The position numbers and the translations under genes were made by a program. From Sinonovacula constricta (taxonomy: Eukaryota > Mollusca > Bivalvia > Cardiida > Solecurtidae), in assembly GCA_007844125.1 (NCBI GenBank), contig CM017558.1, positions 27,795,478 to 27,859,477 of the forward strand: 64,000 nt of DNA. The letters run 5' to 3'. Below the pieces are notes generated by a model. The model had not been told where the DNA came from. It searched no databases and saw only the letters and a list, made by a program, of their open reading frames with translations. Every line of letters starts with the position of its first letter. The first letter of the stretch is position 1. Below are positions 54,301 to 63,945 of the stretch, one piece after another.

Positions 54301-57300
54301 GAATCTTCCGACTTCCGGTGAACAAAACGATCGTGATTCCTTTAAGTATCATTGCCCCAGATACATCCGAGGGATGATTGTCCCGAGGACGGAATTACCC
54401 GGAAAGTTCCGATTGCAAGAAAAGTTATAATATCCATGCATTTGTCCTTTTTAAAGTAAAATTAATATAAATATGTTTTAAATAACAATAATTATAGTAT
54501 CTACGCGAATACTGATTATACTAAGGAAATGTACAGTCGAGAAGGAATTGTCGAAATTGTGCTGGTTCTTCAATTCCATCCTCACATGAACAGGATGCTA
54601 CAACCATTGATTCGTCTCTGGTTATGTTTGTTCATGATTCAGAAAGTTAATTTTATTTATAGTCAACCATTTTTGTGTAGTTTTTCAAATTGAAATAATA
54701 CCATATTCTTTCCGTAACACTATTCGGACATTATTTTTCAATGACGTCACTACTTTCGTCATAACTTATAGAAAATATCAGCGCTTGGAAATTTTGTATT
54801 CAAATAGGTTCTTTTTTCTTTTCATTGCTTGCATTTGATAAACTCGTCAGGAAGTGCGAGATTAGAGCTCTGTAAAACCGGTTTAAGCACCCCAGTTGGT
54901 CCATATTGCCGACTGACCGTTCCAAAGCGGTAACCGTCGGGTTTGCTCTTTTCGTTAAATGACTCATCACAAATTTGCTCTTACTTTTCGCTTGGCTTGC
55001 ATGTGAAATACCTTTGTTCTGTGCCTTTTCGGAGTTTGGTATATGTTGCAATGCTCATAGGACTTTGTCATATATTCTTATTCATGATCACAACAATGTT
55101 ACTTGTGCAGTGTGGCGGTCGTAAAAAATCTCCCCGTGCATGTTATCTATGTTGTCATTTAATTTATCCTATAAGGATTGTTACGTGTATTTCATTTGAT
55201 GGACATTGGACTTTGGTTCTTCAATTCCATCCTCACATGAACAGGATGCTACAACCATTTATTCGTCTCTGGTCATGTTTGTTCATGATTCAGAAAGTAA
55301 ATTTTATTTATAGTCAACCATTTTTGTGTAGTTTTTCAAATTGAAATAATACCATATTCTTTCCGTAACACTATGTGGACATTATTTTTCAAATACGTCA
55401 CTACTTTCGTCATAACTTATAGAAAATATCAGCGCTTGGACATTTTGTATTCAAATAGATTCTTTTTCTTTTCATTGCTTGCATTTGAGAAACTCGTCAG
55501 GAAGTGCGAGATAAGAGCTCTGTAAAACCGGTTTAAGCACCCCAGTTGGTCCATATTGCCGACTGACCGTTCCAAGGCGGTAACTGTCGGGTTTGCTCTT
55601 TTCGTTAAATGATTCATCACAAATTTGCTCTTACTTTTCGCTTGGCTTGTATGTGAAATACCTTTGTTCTGTGCCTTTTCGGAGTTTAGTATATGTTGCA
55701 CTGCTCATAGGACTTTGTCATATATCAGGGGCGGATCCAGAGGGGGGCCGAAGGGGCCGCGGCCCCCCCTATTTTTTGACGACCAACAAAAAAAAGTATT
55801 TTGCCCTTAAAAGTGAGCAAATAGATAAGGAAATTATGCCCACAGATGCTTGGAAATCGCATCTCAGCGCATCTAGAATTCAAAATTTTCTGGGGGAGCC
55901 CCCTCCAGACCCCCCCCCCACAACCCCCCCCCCCCCCGCCGCAGATTTCGCGCCTGCGGCGCGATCAACTCCGGCCTGCGGCCGAATGTTACTCCCTCGG
56001 CCCCCCCTATTCTGAAATCCTGGATCCGCCCCTGTATATTCTTATTAAACATATGACTTAAAGGGGGTATCCGGCAGATTGGACCAAAAATATTTCAATT
56101 AAGCATAATAATGAACTATTGTTACCTGAACAGATCTCACAAAATGCTGTTTATTGATGTTCTACACCTGTCTGAAAAGTGTACTATTACGTCACAATCG
56201 TCATTACAAACATGTGTTCCTATCTGAGCCACGCTGCACAGTTAGCTTTTTTTAAACTACGTGACCACGAATGTTTTAGCTCATCCACGTCATCGGCTGT
56301 GACGTCGATGTCTATTTTTAGCAGATATCTCAATTGTTCTTATTTATAGATTTAAAAAGGATGAGTACTTTAAGCGTTGATTAACGAGTTTTACTGCTCC
56401 AAAATTGAGATACTGTTGAAAATCTTCAATATTTAGACTAATGTATGATGTTTTTCTACAGAAATTGTGCACAAATACCCCAACCAGAGGTCAGATTTTG
56501 TTACATATATTAGACATAGGCAAACTGTCGGATACCTCCTTTAACACTACTATAAGAAACATATTTATAGTGATACTTGATTTCAGGCTCCAACAGTAAC
56601 TCGCCGGTCGTGCACACACTGTGCGGAGATATACCAGACGGTCAGCTGGCCACGGTGGCCGGACAGTATGGCACAGTTAAGGTCAAGACAGACAGGTCCG
56701 GGGTGAAACCAGGGGCCAAGATGTACTACCTGTTTGCAAAAGACCTCTGTACGAGTTTAAACATATACTGCAACGATAAACATGTTTAACTTCAAACTAT
56801 TGTTACTGTTTATTCTTTAAAATAACTGGAAACCGTTTCTGTATACTAATATTTAATTGGGATATTATTTAGATAATACATAGATATTCTGAGTATGAGG
56901 TTTATTGAAAATAAGAAAATAGTTGCATTTATCATTAAAAAAACACCCGCATTCTTTCCTCATTCGTCAAAATTTTTGCAGTGTGATTATTTGATTGATT
57001 GATTAATGAGTGACGAATCTTTTCTTCGGCACACTTGCATGTTATATAAATTAATTTGGAAATAAAAGTAACAATATGCCTGATGAAGAAAGTGTGCCTT
57101 TTCAATATGATTTAATAAATAAATTTTAAGAAAAAAATCAAATAATTATTCATTTTTAATCGTGATGTGCCGATAACAAATAGTTTGCGATATTGATTAT
57201 GTTAGAATATTCTGTCTGTGAAGCCGGCGGTGGATGTTCGAGTCCCCCGGATACCCTTACCGCCTCGCTTACCGGAAGTTACCTTACATCGCCCGGATTC

Positions 57301-60300
57301 CCGACAAACTCACTGACAGCGTACGAATTATCTTTGTTTTACTCAAAATATTAAGTCTCAATGTAAAAACCTACACCAATTGTTAGATAAGCCCCTGAAT
57401 CACATTCGCCATATTTCCTGCATTTACAATGTATATATCTAAGTGGTTTGTATGTATCGTGTAATTGAATGTGTATGTAAACGATCATCTGTACGAACAT
57501 CAGCAACAATGCAAGGGAGCGCCCATGGCGTAGTGGTAGAGTCGCCGACTTTGACTCTGCTGACCGGGTTGGTTCGAGTCTATTTCGTGGCGAAGGGAAG
57601 GACTTAAAGTAGGAGGGTATTTGCGGCTGACCTGCGGTGCGCCGGTGGTTCTACCCAGAAATTTTTTGGTGTCTTCTTCCACCAGAATAGCTGGTCGTCG
57701 CTTTTAAGATCATAAATGTTTGCTCTGATATATTTCATAAACAAAACATAAACAAGTAATGATAAAATTCAGTTTTCTCCTACAATTAAAATTTGCTTTT
57801 AGCGTGTAAATTACTTAAATGGATTGTTTTCTCCTCAGATAGTTTACTGTTTACTGCATTATGTGTAATCACTACGTTGAAAATATTGAACACTTTCCAA
57901 TAAGCAAAGATGTTGAGTTTAAAATGATTGTCCCGCGATTTTCTAAGCTACCTAAATAAACCGGACCTGGTAGCGCAATCGGTAGAGCGTCGGCTCCAGG
58001 TACGGGAGGCCCCGGGTTCGATCCCGGGCCGCGACATACCAAAGTCGTTAAAAATGGTAGTGGTATAGCTCCCTTGCAAACGCTCAAGCAAATATAAGGG
58101 TAGTTCCACGACTGGTTGGCCCGGTGTCAGGATAATGTGACTGGGTGTGGTATCATGTCAGGTGTTCACGGCATGCTATACACAGTGAAGGCAGCACTAT
58201 ATCTGCTTCAAGTGGACACCGTCTCCAGATAACTGAAATACTGTTGGTGGGACGATAAATCCAATAAACAAACAAACTACCTAAATAACATTTTCCATTT
58301 ACAATATCCATTTACAATGTTCTAATTCAACTTAATCTTCCAACACAGGAACCAGAACTGCCAATGGCTGATCACGAGCGCCACAGGTAGTACCGTACAT
58401 ATACAGTTTATCTACATCGATCTGGACGGCACGGGCGGCGTGTGCGGAACACAAACTCTCTCCGTGTATGACGGTACGAGCAACCTAACGTTTGTTCGTT
58501 TAAGATGGTAACCAAAACCTTGGACCGGATATTGTTTCTCAAAAACAACCATATAAATAATTGATACCTGAAAAGAAATAGCTCTGGTGGTAGAGCGTCG
58601 GCTTGCGGATCTGGCGGTCGTGGGTTCAAACCCCGGCCGGGTCAAACCAAAGACTTTAAAGTTGGTGGTAGTGGCTTCCCTCCTAACGCTCGGGTCTAAG
58701 GAGACAGCATTACGCCTGAGTCGTTGGTTTAGGTATAATGGGCCGGCCGGGTTTAGTCCCTGGGCACCTCATAAGTGCCCCTGTGCTCTCATGATAGAAA
58801 TGTCGCTGCACAGATTCGGCAAAATGCCGGCAAATCCCATCCCATTACACCCCTGAAAAGAACCGTCGAAATGATGTTTATAGATGTTCTACATCAATGT
58901 TATAAGTGGAGCATAACACCAAACTTATCCCAGCAAAATCAGAGACATTAATGACATTAGTCTCCCCTGAATAATTCCTGAGTGCATGTAGGTCCTTTCA
59001 TTTGTTTTACTCGGCTTTTGTGCTTGTGCTCTTTGGAATGTATATTGACTTTTTTGCCTTTCTTGTGGTACCCAGATTAACGATCATCGGCAAACACATT
59101 CATATTCCTTTTTAAATAACAAATCTCTGTAAGTATTTACAATGATTTTTAACCTTATATTTATGCAAAAGTAAGAAATTTCACTGTTTCTTTTTACAAT
59201 ATCTACAAAAGAACAGGCGAAAAAGTCCAAGAATTCTAACTAAAAGGACCTACCTACTGTTTGGAATACCTCGGATATTAAGTAACAAGGGAGACAATTT
59301 CCATTTCACAAATGTACCATTGTATTCCCTATCTGTGTGTCGCCGCACAGTTTGCTATTTTAAACTAAGAAAGCCACGTGACTACTAAATTTTGAGATCA
59401 CGATATATCATTATCCGGGTTATCCGCTTTGACGCCAGTCTGTAAATTTAGCATACATCAACATAATGCTTATTTAAAGACTACAAAGAAAGGCCATTTA
59501 GAGAGATCTTTTTACGATCTGTATTTTATTATTCCCCTTGTTTTCCATTCAATACACACGTTACAAAATTTTCTATACTACACTAGTGTAATACAGCTTT
59601 TTATTTAATGACGTCATCGACGTCATCCTTATGCAGATCGTCTCATACCACTATTTCGCTAAGTATGGTTCTGACGGATGTTCACGATAAAAGTCTTAAT
59701 AGTGGACGGTGTACCGAAGTTGATTCTGCAATGTTATCTCTGTTTTGATGTCTGTCAGCACCTAGAACAATTCTAGGAGATTTGGAAAAAAGCCGAGTTG
59801 TTACTTTCCAGAAAAGTAGTTTTACAAAAGAATATAATCGAGTTGATCCAACAACTTGGACACCGTCTGGCACATCGGCTTCCATTCGATTCACCTCTGT
59901 GTTAGGCTAAGAAAGTAGTGAGGTACGAACAACAACTCTGCTTGGAGATTGTGTGTTTACATCTGCGGGATTATCCCACCTGCGTAATTAGGCATGAAAA
60001 TAGTTCCAATAATTATTATTACATTTATTTTTTTCCAACCTATGATAACTTAATACATGCAATGTTTATTAGGGTTATGGTCCTAGGATCAAATTCAGTG
60101 TGGGTTAAATATCGTTTGTCCGTTTTAACAAGATTCTTATCATTGAGAGCATAGCAGAAATGTTAGTGAGGTACGAACGACAACTCTGCTTGGAGATTGC
60201 GACCTACATTCATGCAAATGATGATTCTTAAATTATCCGAAAGTGTTTGTTTCCATGACACTTACGGAATCGTCACACGCCTAAAAATTAGGCGTCCCTG

Positions 60301-63300
60301 GTCTAGTGGTTTAGACGTTGTTTTAGACCGTAGAGTCCAGGGGTTCTGTACCCGAGTGCCTGATTCTAAATAAGAAGAGTGATTAAATTAAATTGAAAGT
60401 TGTTTCCCGAATAAAAATAAATAAAAAGGTTTAAACTAAATTATCCGTGGTATTCCGAATGCTGCCACATCCTTGCTGAGTCGTAGTGACCCAAGGTACA
60501 GGGGCGGATCTATGAGTAGCTACAGTTCATAAGATTCAGGGATTTATTCTTATGTAAAATATATTGTATATTTAGAAGACGAATGTGGTTATCACAAAGC
60601 GGTTTAAAAGTCCGAGACCGTTCGTCTATCACTTTTATCACAATCACAGTTTAATCGTTAATAATTCGTAAAAAAACACATTTCTAACAAATTATAAAAA
60701 CGTCATATTAATGTAACCATGAAAAATGATATAATGTCTCGATATAAAATGATAATTACCAAAAGATCTCCAGTTTGTTTTTCTAAAGTCGATGATAGAA
60801 AATCGCCGTGTACTCGTTAATTAATTAACGTCTTTTTTGCAAGAAGACATAATTACAAGTAACGTCACATTTCATGAGATACCTTTCTTACCTAGGTAGT
60901 TCCACGACTGATCCAAAGCTGGTAGATTACTGTGATGACCGACTAACTTTTCCCTCCAAAGCCACCGATTATATTTCCACCGGAAACAACGTCTTGGTAT
61001 CTCTTGTGACGTCATCAGCTACGAGCTCGCATATCGGGTTTAAATTAGAATACATTCAGGGAGCAGAAGGTAAGAATTAATCGGAACTCCTCGGGTAATT
61101 CCGTCCTCGGGACAATCATCCCTCGGATGTATGTGGTGCAATGATACTTATAGAAATCATGATCGTTTTGTTCGCCGGAAGTCGGAAATATATGCTTAAA
61201 ATGTAGTTCGCACAAAACATAAACAATGCCATCGTTTGACAGCTGTGTCTTTGCTGCGCCGGGTAAATTAAACTTGAATGATTTAAATTTGAAGCAGCCA
61301 CAAAGTGGAGATTTACAGGCATCGTACTATAAGTACTATAGTGAGCTGCCATCTTTGTTTTGACGTCTGTCACAAAAGAAGTCCCATATTGGGAAGTGGC
61401 CGAGGTAATCCGACTACCTACATACATCCGAGAGATGATTCGTGAATTATCCGAGGTGTTCCGATTGGGGAAGAGTGATAAAAAGTGTCAAAGTTGTTAA
61501 AAATTGCTGTTTCATTTGTCTTGTTAAGAAAAAAAAAACTGTGTTAAAATTCTGTTTCTGACCCCTAAATTTTATGTGGAGTGGCTGTCCTTAAAATTGT
61601 TTGCTCTCTCTAGGTTGGGAGAATCAAAAGCATTAGATAGATAGACAAGAAAAGTCGATGCGAAGCAACAATGGCGACGCAAAAAGTTTAAGATGTAAAA
61701 GGATTAAAGCAATAAGGGGAAAAGTAACAAAGATACTTGAAGCGGTATGGTTTTTATTTGAAAGTTTTCAGTATACTTTAAATCTCGAGGAAAAATCTGC
61801 ATAACATATTCCTGAGACCAAAGAATGGTCAAAAACAAAATAAAAAACAAAACCCGACACCATTTAGTAGGTTTTCTAAGATGTAGAATATGTAGGAAAA
61901 AGGCAAAAATATTATTATTTACTATAAAACTAAAGTGTTAAAGTAGAAAATGCACATGAGCAGCAGCCTCACGTTACACAAAAAAGTATTGTTCAGATAG
62001 TATTTTTCTCGAACATAGTATGTTTTTTTCCTCTGTATCTTATTGTGTGTTTTTTTTAAAGTTACAGACATGCAAAAATACGAGGGCTGTTCAAAAATAA
62101 GGTGTACTTGCGCCATATTTTTTTATTCCATTGACAAAACCTTTTATATTTGGTATTATGATAAAGATAATTTTGTTTTCTATTCAAATCAGGCACTTTC
62201 ATTCTTCCACATCTACAAACTTAATCACAGTGGAACGTTACGTAACCATAGAAACACGTTACCGGTCCGGGTGTCAGTTAAATAAAGTAACGTCAAGTTG
62301 TATTCTATATAGCTCATTCGTTTGACGCGCCAAATTTCTAAAACTCCGCAAAAAATGTCACACGACGTTAGAATGACGTCATGTGCGAATCTTACGTCAT
62401 TTGTATGTTGCGAATTAGAATAAACAACGTTTGAGTCATAGGGATAGCGTAACAAACAACGTCAAAAATGCAACAGCAGGAGCGCGTCGAAATTCGCGCA
62501 AACATAAAATTTTGCAAAGAACTCGGCAAAACACCTACGGAGACTTATAAGATGCTAAGATCAACTAAAGCAGGAAGTAAAGTCAGTCGGACACTTGTTT
62601 TTAAATGGTTTCACCGGTTTGAAGACGGCCGAGAATCATTAAAAGACGATAAAGGTCGAGGGAGACATGCGGTTATCGGTGAACGTCATGTGACGTCGTT
62701 GAAGAAAGCGCTAGAACACAACCCGCGGATGACAGTGCGAGAGTTAGCCGAGGTTGCAGATGTCAGCATCGGGTCAGCATATTCAATACTGAAGACAACA
62801 CTAAACATGAGAAAGGTATCTATAGTGTTTTCCTTTTATTTTGTTGCATTTGAGTTAACAAGTCTGTACTATAAAGTAGGCCTGAATGTTCAATCTTTTG
62901 AAAATATCTTATTATTATTGAAAGCATGGTCATACGTGCATTCACAAGTTGTGACCGTCATATAGAAGAATATTATAGCGAATGCTATTTTTTGACATTT
63001 AAAAAATATTATCGTTATTTGGTTGATTTCAGGTCCATGCACGTTGGGTGCCCCGTATCTTAAAGGACCACGAGCGCGAGAGACGATTGATGATGTCGAA
63101 GAGTTTCCTGAAACAGTACGAGCGCAACCCCGCAACAAACTTTCCCAATGTGCAGATTTCATTGAGCACTCCATATATAGTCGTCGCGCTCCAGCGCGTC
63201 GCCAATAACATAGCGTCGGCAAGATTTCAACAAGTAGCCTACGCTCTAATGAGCTTATAAAACCGCCTATGAAGACTGCTACGCTTTTCAACTACTTTTG

Positions 63301-63841
63301 CTATTTGAATTTCAAAAATTAAGTATATGTCCAAACAGTGCATGCAGTAATTTGCGCCACTTGTATACGCCAGTTATTAACAGTACTCTAATTGACTATA
63401 TAGTGACGTAATATAGCTAGTATATTATGTGCGGTACGTGTTTTCTATGTGTCATGTTTCTACGCTAAACGATGATCGTGTCTTTTAAATAAAAATAAGT
63501 GAATGAATAAATAAATGAATGAAAGAATGAATGAATGAATTACTATTACTTAAATATTTACTCTTTATCTAGTTATATAATAATCCAAAATTTGTCCATT
63601 CGTTTCCCACAGGGGTCCCTACCACCACCACAACAACACCCGCAACAGAAATCTCTACCACCACTACTACAACCACCACCACAACAACACCCGCAACAGA
63701 AATCTCTACCACCACTACTACAACCACCACCACAACAATCGCCCAACAGTCCTCGGTATGTACCGGCACTCCGACGGCTCTAACAGTCATAGACACCTGG
63801 CAAACATTTACCTCCGCCGGCTACCCGCTGGACTATAGCAA
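47418..63841 (+). CDS. CUB gene 2: secreted/membrane multi-CUB protein (partial, runs off right edge)
   Basis: Exons 47418-47428, 50269-50315, 50810-50915, 53258-53382, 56587-56748, 57224-57320, 58349-58473, 60896-61069 and 63613-63841 splice with consistent phases. The N-terminus MEIRFVLSIIVNAVLTSR is a signal peptide. CUB1 has MNCQWVFDAGREDG, ADCITDSLTIYEG and HTLCGD; CUB2 has NCQWLITSATGST, GVCGTQTLSVYDG and VDYCDD; CUB3 begins VCTGTPTALTVIDTW. A Thr-rich linker with repeated PATEIS separates CUB2 and CUB3. Exon lengths match gene 1 exactly for five successive exons (106, 125, 162, 97, 125), so the genes are tandem duplicates. By analogy a further CUB domain, transmembrane segment and tail should follow beyond 64000. 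Confidence 0.87.
47429..50268 (+). other. Intron 1 of CUB gene 2
   Basis: Contains AAT (48063-48140) and GAT (48310-48375) microsatellites. No other element recognised. The 103-codon frame at 49630-49941 has no supporting signals. Confidence 0.55.
48063..48420. repeat. (AAT)n / (GAT)n microsatellite region
   Basis: AAT run at 48063-48140, mixed AAT/ATT to 48295, GAT run at 48310-48375, then ACT/AAC units. Confidence 0.92.
50269..50315 (+). CDS. CUB gene 2, exon 2 (signal peptide)
   Basis: Acceptor TAAATTTCAG, donor GTATGT. 47 bp, phase 2 in and phase 1 out. Encodes FVLSIIVNAVLTSRL. Confidence 0.75.
50810..50915 (+). CDS. CUB gene 2, exon 3 (CUB1 first part)
   Basis: Acceptor CTTGCATTGCAG, donor GTATGT. 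106 bp, phase 1 in and phase 2 out. Encodes SCECSDVNLSAIETL and EYTTPNYPQAYYS. Same length as exon 3 of gene 1. Confidence 0.9.
51000..52940. repeat. CTAC-rich tandem repeats, 19-bp unit
   Basis: 51000-51420 is a degenerate CCTGCCTACC-type tetranucleotide region. From about 51420 the unit is 19 bp (CTACTATCTACCTACATAC) with frequent C/T variants, repeated roughly 75-80 times. A 378-codon frame crosses it; it ends outside the array and is an artefact. Confidence 0.95.
53258..53382 (+). CDS. CUB gene 2, exon 4 (CUB1 middle)
   Basis: Acceptor GACTACCAG, donor GTATTT. 125 bp, phase 2 in and phase 1 out. Encodes RMNCQWVFDAGREDGS and ADCITDSLTIYEG. Confidence 0.92.
53500..53800. mobile_element. 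MITE family 2, partial copy
   Basis: Core GTAAGTGGCCACGTGTTATT and CTGTACAGCGTGCCTCGGAT, followed by GGTCCAAACTGTCAG and a degenerate end. Confidence 0.65.
54025..54414. mobile_element. MITE family 1, copy 3
   Basis: Left end AATCGGAACATCTCGGATAA; right end ACCCGGAAAGTTCCGATT. Interior as other copies. Confidence 0.88.
54563..55082. repeat. Tandem duplication, first copy (empty MITE site)
   Basis: Starts TGGTTCTTCAATTCCATCC and ends TCATATATTCTTATT. More than 95% identical by eye to 55214-55725, about 650 bp downstream. Contains the uninterrupted TATAT site at 55071-55075. Confidence 0.92.
55214..56046. repeat. Tandem duplication, second copy, interrupted by a MITE
   Basis: Collinear with 54563-55082. 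After 55725 the copy is interrupted by the 55726-56034 element and resumes for about 12 bp (TATATTCTTATT) before diverging. Confidence 0.92.
55726..56034. mobile_element. 309-bp MITE with CAGGGGCGGATCCAG ends and TATAT duplication
   Basis: Perfect 15-bp terminal inverted repeats CAGGGGCGGATCCAG/CTGGATCCGCCCCTG. Flanked by TATAT at 55721-55725 and 56035-56039. The G/C-rich inner ends contrast with the A+T-rich surroundings. Superfamily not assigned. Confidence 0.95.
56058..56542. mobile_element. MITE family 2, complete copy (485 bp)
   Basis: Left end TTAAAGGGGGTATCCGGCAG; right end AACTGTCGGATACCTCCTTTAA. TTAA at both borders. It ends 44 bp before exon 5 of CUB gene 2. Confidence 0.85.
56587..56748 (+). 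CDS. CUB gene 2, exon 5 (CUB1 last part)
   Basis: Acceptor TTGATTTCAG, donor GTACGA. 162 bp, phase 1 in and out. Encodes SNSNSPVVHTLCGD and GAKMYYLFAKDL. Confidence 0.9.
57224..57320 (+). CDS. CUB gene 2, exon 6 (CUB2 first part)
   Basis: Acceptor TGTCTGTGAAG, donor GTACGA. 97 bp, phase 1 in and phase 2 out. Encodes GGGCSSPPDTLTASLTGSY and LTSPGFPTNSLT. Confidence 0.9.
57518..57750 (+). mobile_element. SINE family A copy
   Basis: Head GCGCCCATGGCGTAGTGGTA to GGTTGGTTCGAGTC; body AAAGTAGGAGGGTATTTGCG, GGTGGTTCTACCCAGAAA; 3' end CACCAGAATAGCTGGTCGTC. Confidence 0.82.
57960..58278 (+). mobile_element. SINE family C, full-length copy
   Basis: Head CCGGACCTGGTAGCGCAATC with B-box GGGTTCGATCCCGGG. 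The body includes GTGACTGGGTGTGGTATC and GAAGGCAGCACTATATCTG, and the tail CGATAAATCCAATAAACAAAC. Best reference copy of the family in the window. Confidence 0.92.
58349..58473 (+). CDS. CUB gene 2, exon 7 (CUB2 middle)
   Basis: Acceptor TTCCAACACAG, donor GTACGA. 125 bp, phase 2 in and phase 1 out. Encodes NQNCQWLITSATGST and GVCGTQTLSVYDG. Confidence 0.92.
58577..58850 (+). mobile_element. SINE family B copy
   Basis: Begins in the A-box (AATAGCTCTGGTGGTAGAG) and ends CAAATCCCATCCCATTAC. The body matches other copies with a few changes. Confidence 0.88.
58855..59475. mobile_element. MITE family 2-like degraded sequence
   Basis: Contains GATGTTTATAGATGTTCTAC, GCCGCACAGTTTGCTATTTT and AGAAAGCCACGTGACTAC, in the family order but with long insertions and no intact ends. 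Confidence 0.5.
59525..59665. repeat. Repeat family D copy
   Basis: CCTTGTTTTCCATTCAATAC, ACTAGTGTAATACAGCTTTT, ATGACGTCATCGACGTCATC, CGTCTCATACCACTATTTCG. Confidence 0.65.
59666..60895 (+). other. Remainder of intron 7 of CUB gene 2
   Basis: Holds a ~40-bp direct repeat (GAGGTACGAACAACAACTC at about 59920 and its relative at 60168) and a tRNA-like sequence at 60292-60362 (CCTGGTCTAGTGGTTTAGAC, GGGGTTCTGTACCC) that looks like a SINE head remnant rather than a functional tRNA. No exon seen. Confidence 0.5.
60896..61069 (+). CDS. CUB gene 2, exon 8 (CUB2 last part)
   Basis: Acceptor TTCTTACCTAG, donor GTAAGA. 174 bp, phase 1 in and out. Encodes SSTTDPKLVDYCDDRLTFPS and SHIGFKLEYIQGAE. A MITE begins only 9 bp past the exon. 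Confidence 0.9.
61079..61466. mobile_element. MITE family 1, copy 4
   Basis: Left end AATCGGAACTCCTCGGGTAA; right end TTATCCGAGGTGTTCCGATT. Inserted in opposite orientation to the other copies relative to the gene, immediately downstream of the exon 8 donor. Confidence 0.9.
61645..62080. repeat. Distal copy of the 1862-2340 repeat, part 1
   Basis: GACAAGAAAAGTCGATGCGAAG to CAGCAGCCTCACGTTACAC and GTTACAGACATGCAAAAA, collinear with 1862-2170. Interrupted at about 62080 by the mariner element. Confidence 0.65.
62082..63125 (+). mobile_element. Mariner-type transposon, 3'-truncated
   Basis: The left terminus ACGAGGGCTGTTCAAAAATA is typical of mariner-like inverted repeats. The transposase start follows. 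No matching right terminus is found; homology stops near 63125 and the 1862-2340-type repeat resumes. A non-functional relic. Confidence 0.8.
62468..63260 (+). pseudogene. Mariner transposase N-terminal region, truncated, with intron-like insert
   Basis: Frame 62468-62815 encodes the paired-type DNA-binding region: EIRANIKFCKELGKTPTETY, SRTLVFKWFHRFEDGRE, then MTVRELAEVADVSIGSAYS and NMRK. 217 bp bounded by GTATCT and TTGATTTCAG (62816-63032) intervene. The frame then resumes in register with VHARWVPRILKDHERERR and SFLKQYERN. After that the mariner sequence stops and unrelated repeat sequence carries the frame to 63260. The catalytic DDD/D region is absent, so no transposase activity is possible. 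Confidence 0.8.
63125..63210. repeat. Distal copy of the 1862-2340 repeat, part 2
   Basis: TGTGCAGATTTCATTGAGCA and TCCAGCGCGTCGCCAATAA match 2267-2325 of the proximal copy. Confidence 0.65.
63262..63612 (+). other. Intron sequence before exon 9 of CUB gene 2
   Basis: A+T-rich with a GAATGAAT simple repeat at 63500-63540. Nothing else seen. Confidence 0.45.
63613..63841 (+). CDS. CUB gene 2, exon 9 (Thr-rich linker, CUB3 start)
   Basis: Acceptor GTTTCCCACAG, donor GTATGC. 229 bp, phase 1 in and phase 2 out. Encodes GVP, three Thr runs separated by two PATEIS motifs (17-residue, 51-bp tandem unit), then SSVCTGTPTALTVIDTW and SAGYPLDYS. The Thr tract should be heavily O-glycosylated. Confidence 0.9.
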
Positions 63842-63854
63842 GTATGCCACTATA

Positions 63855-63888
63855 CATCATATCATCATCATCATCATTATCATCATCG

Positions 63889-63945
<57 letters not shown>
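63855..63945. repeat. (ATC)n microsatellite
   Basis: ATC trinucleotide run followed by CAACAA units, in the intron after exon 9 of CUB gene 2. Confidence 0.92.

Noticed and set aside
54943..56015. Frames of 133 and 140 codons on the plus strand
   Set aside because: They cover the two copies of a non-coding duplication and the MITE inserted in one of them.
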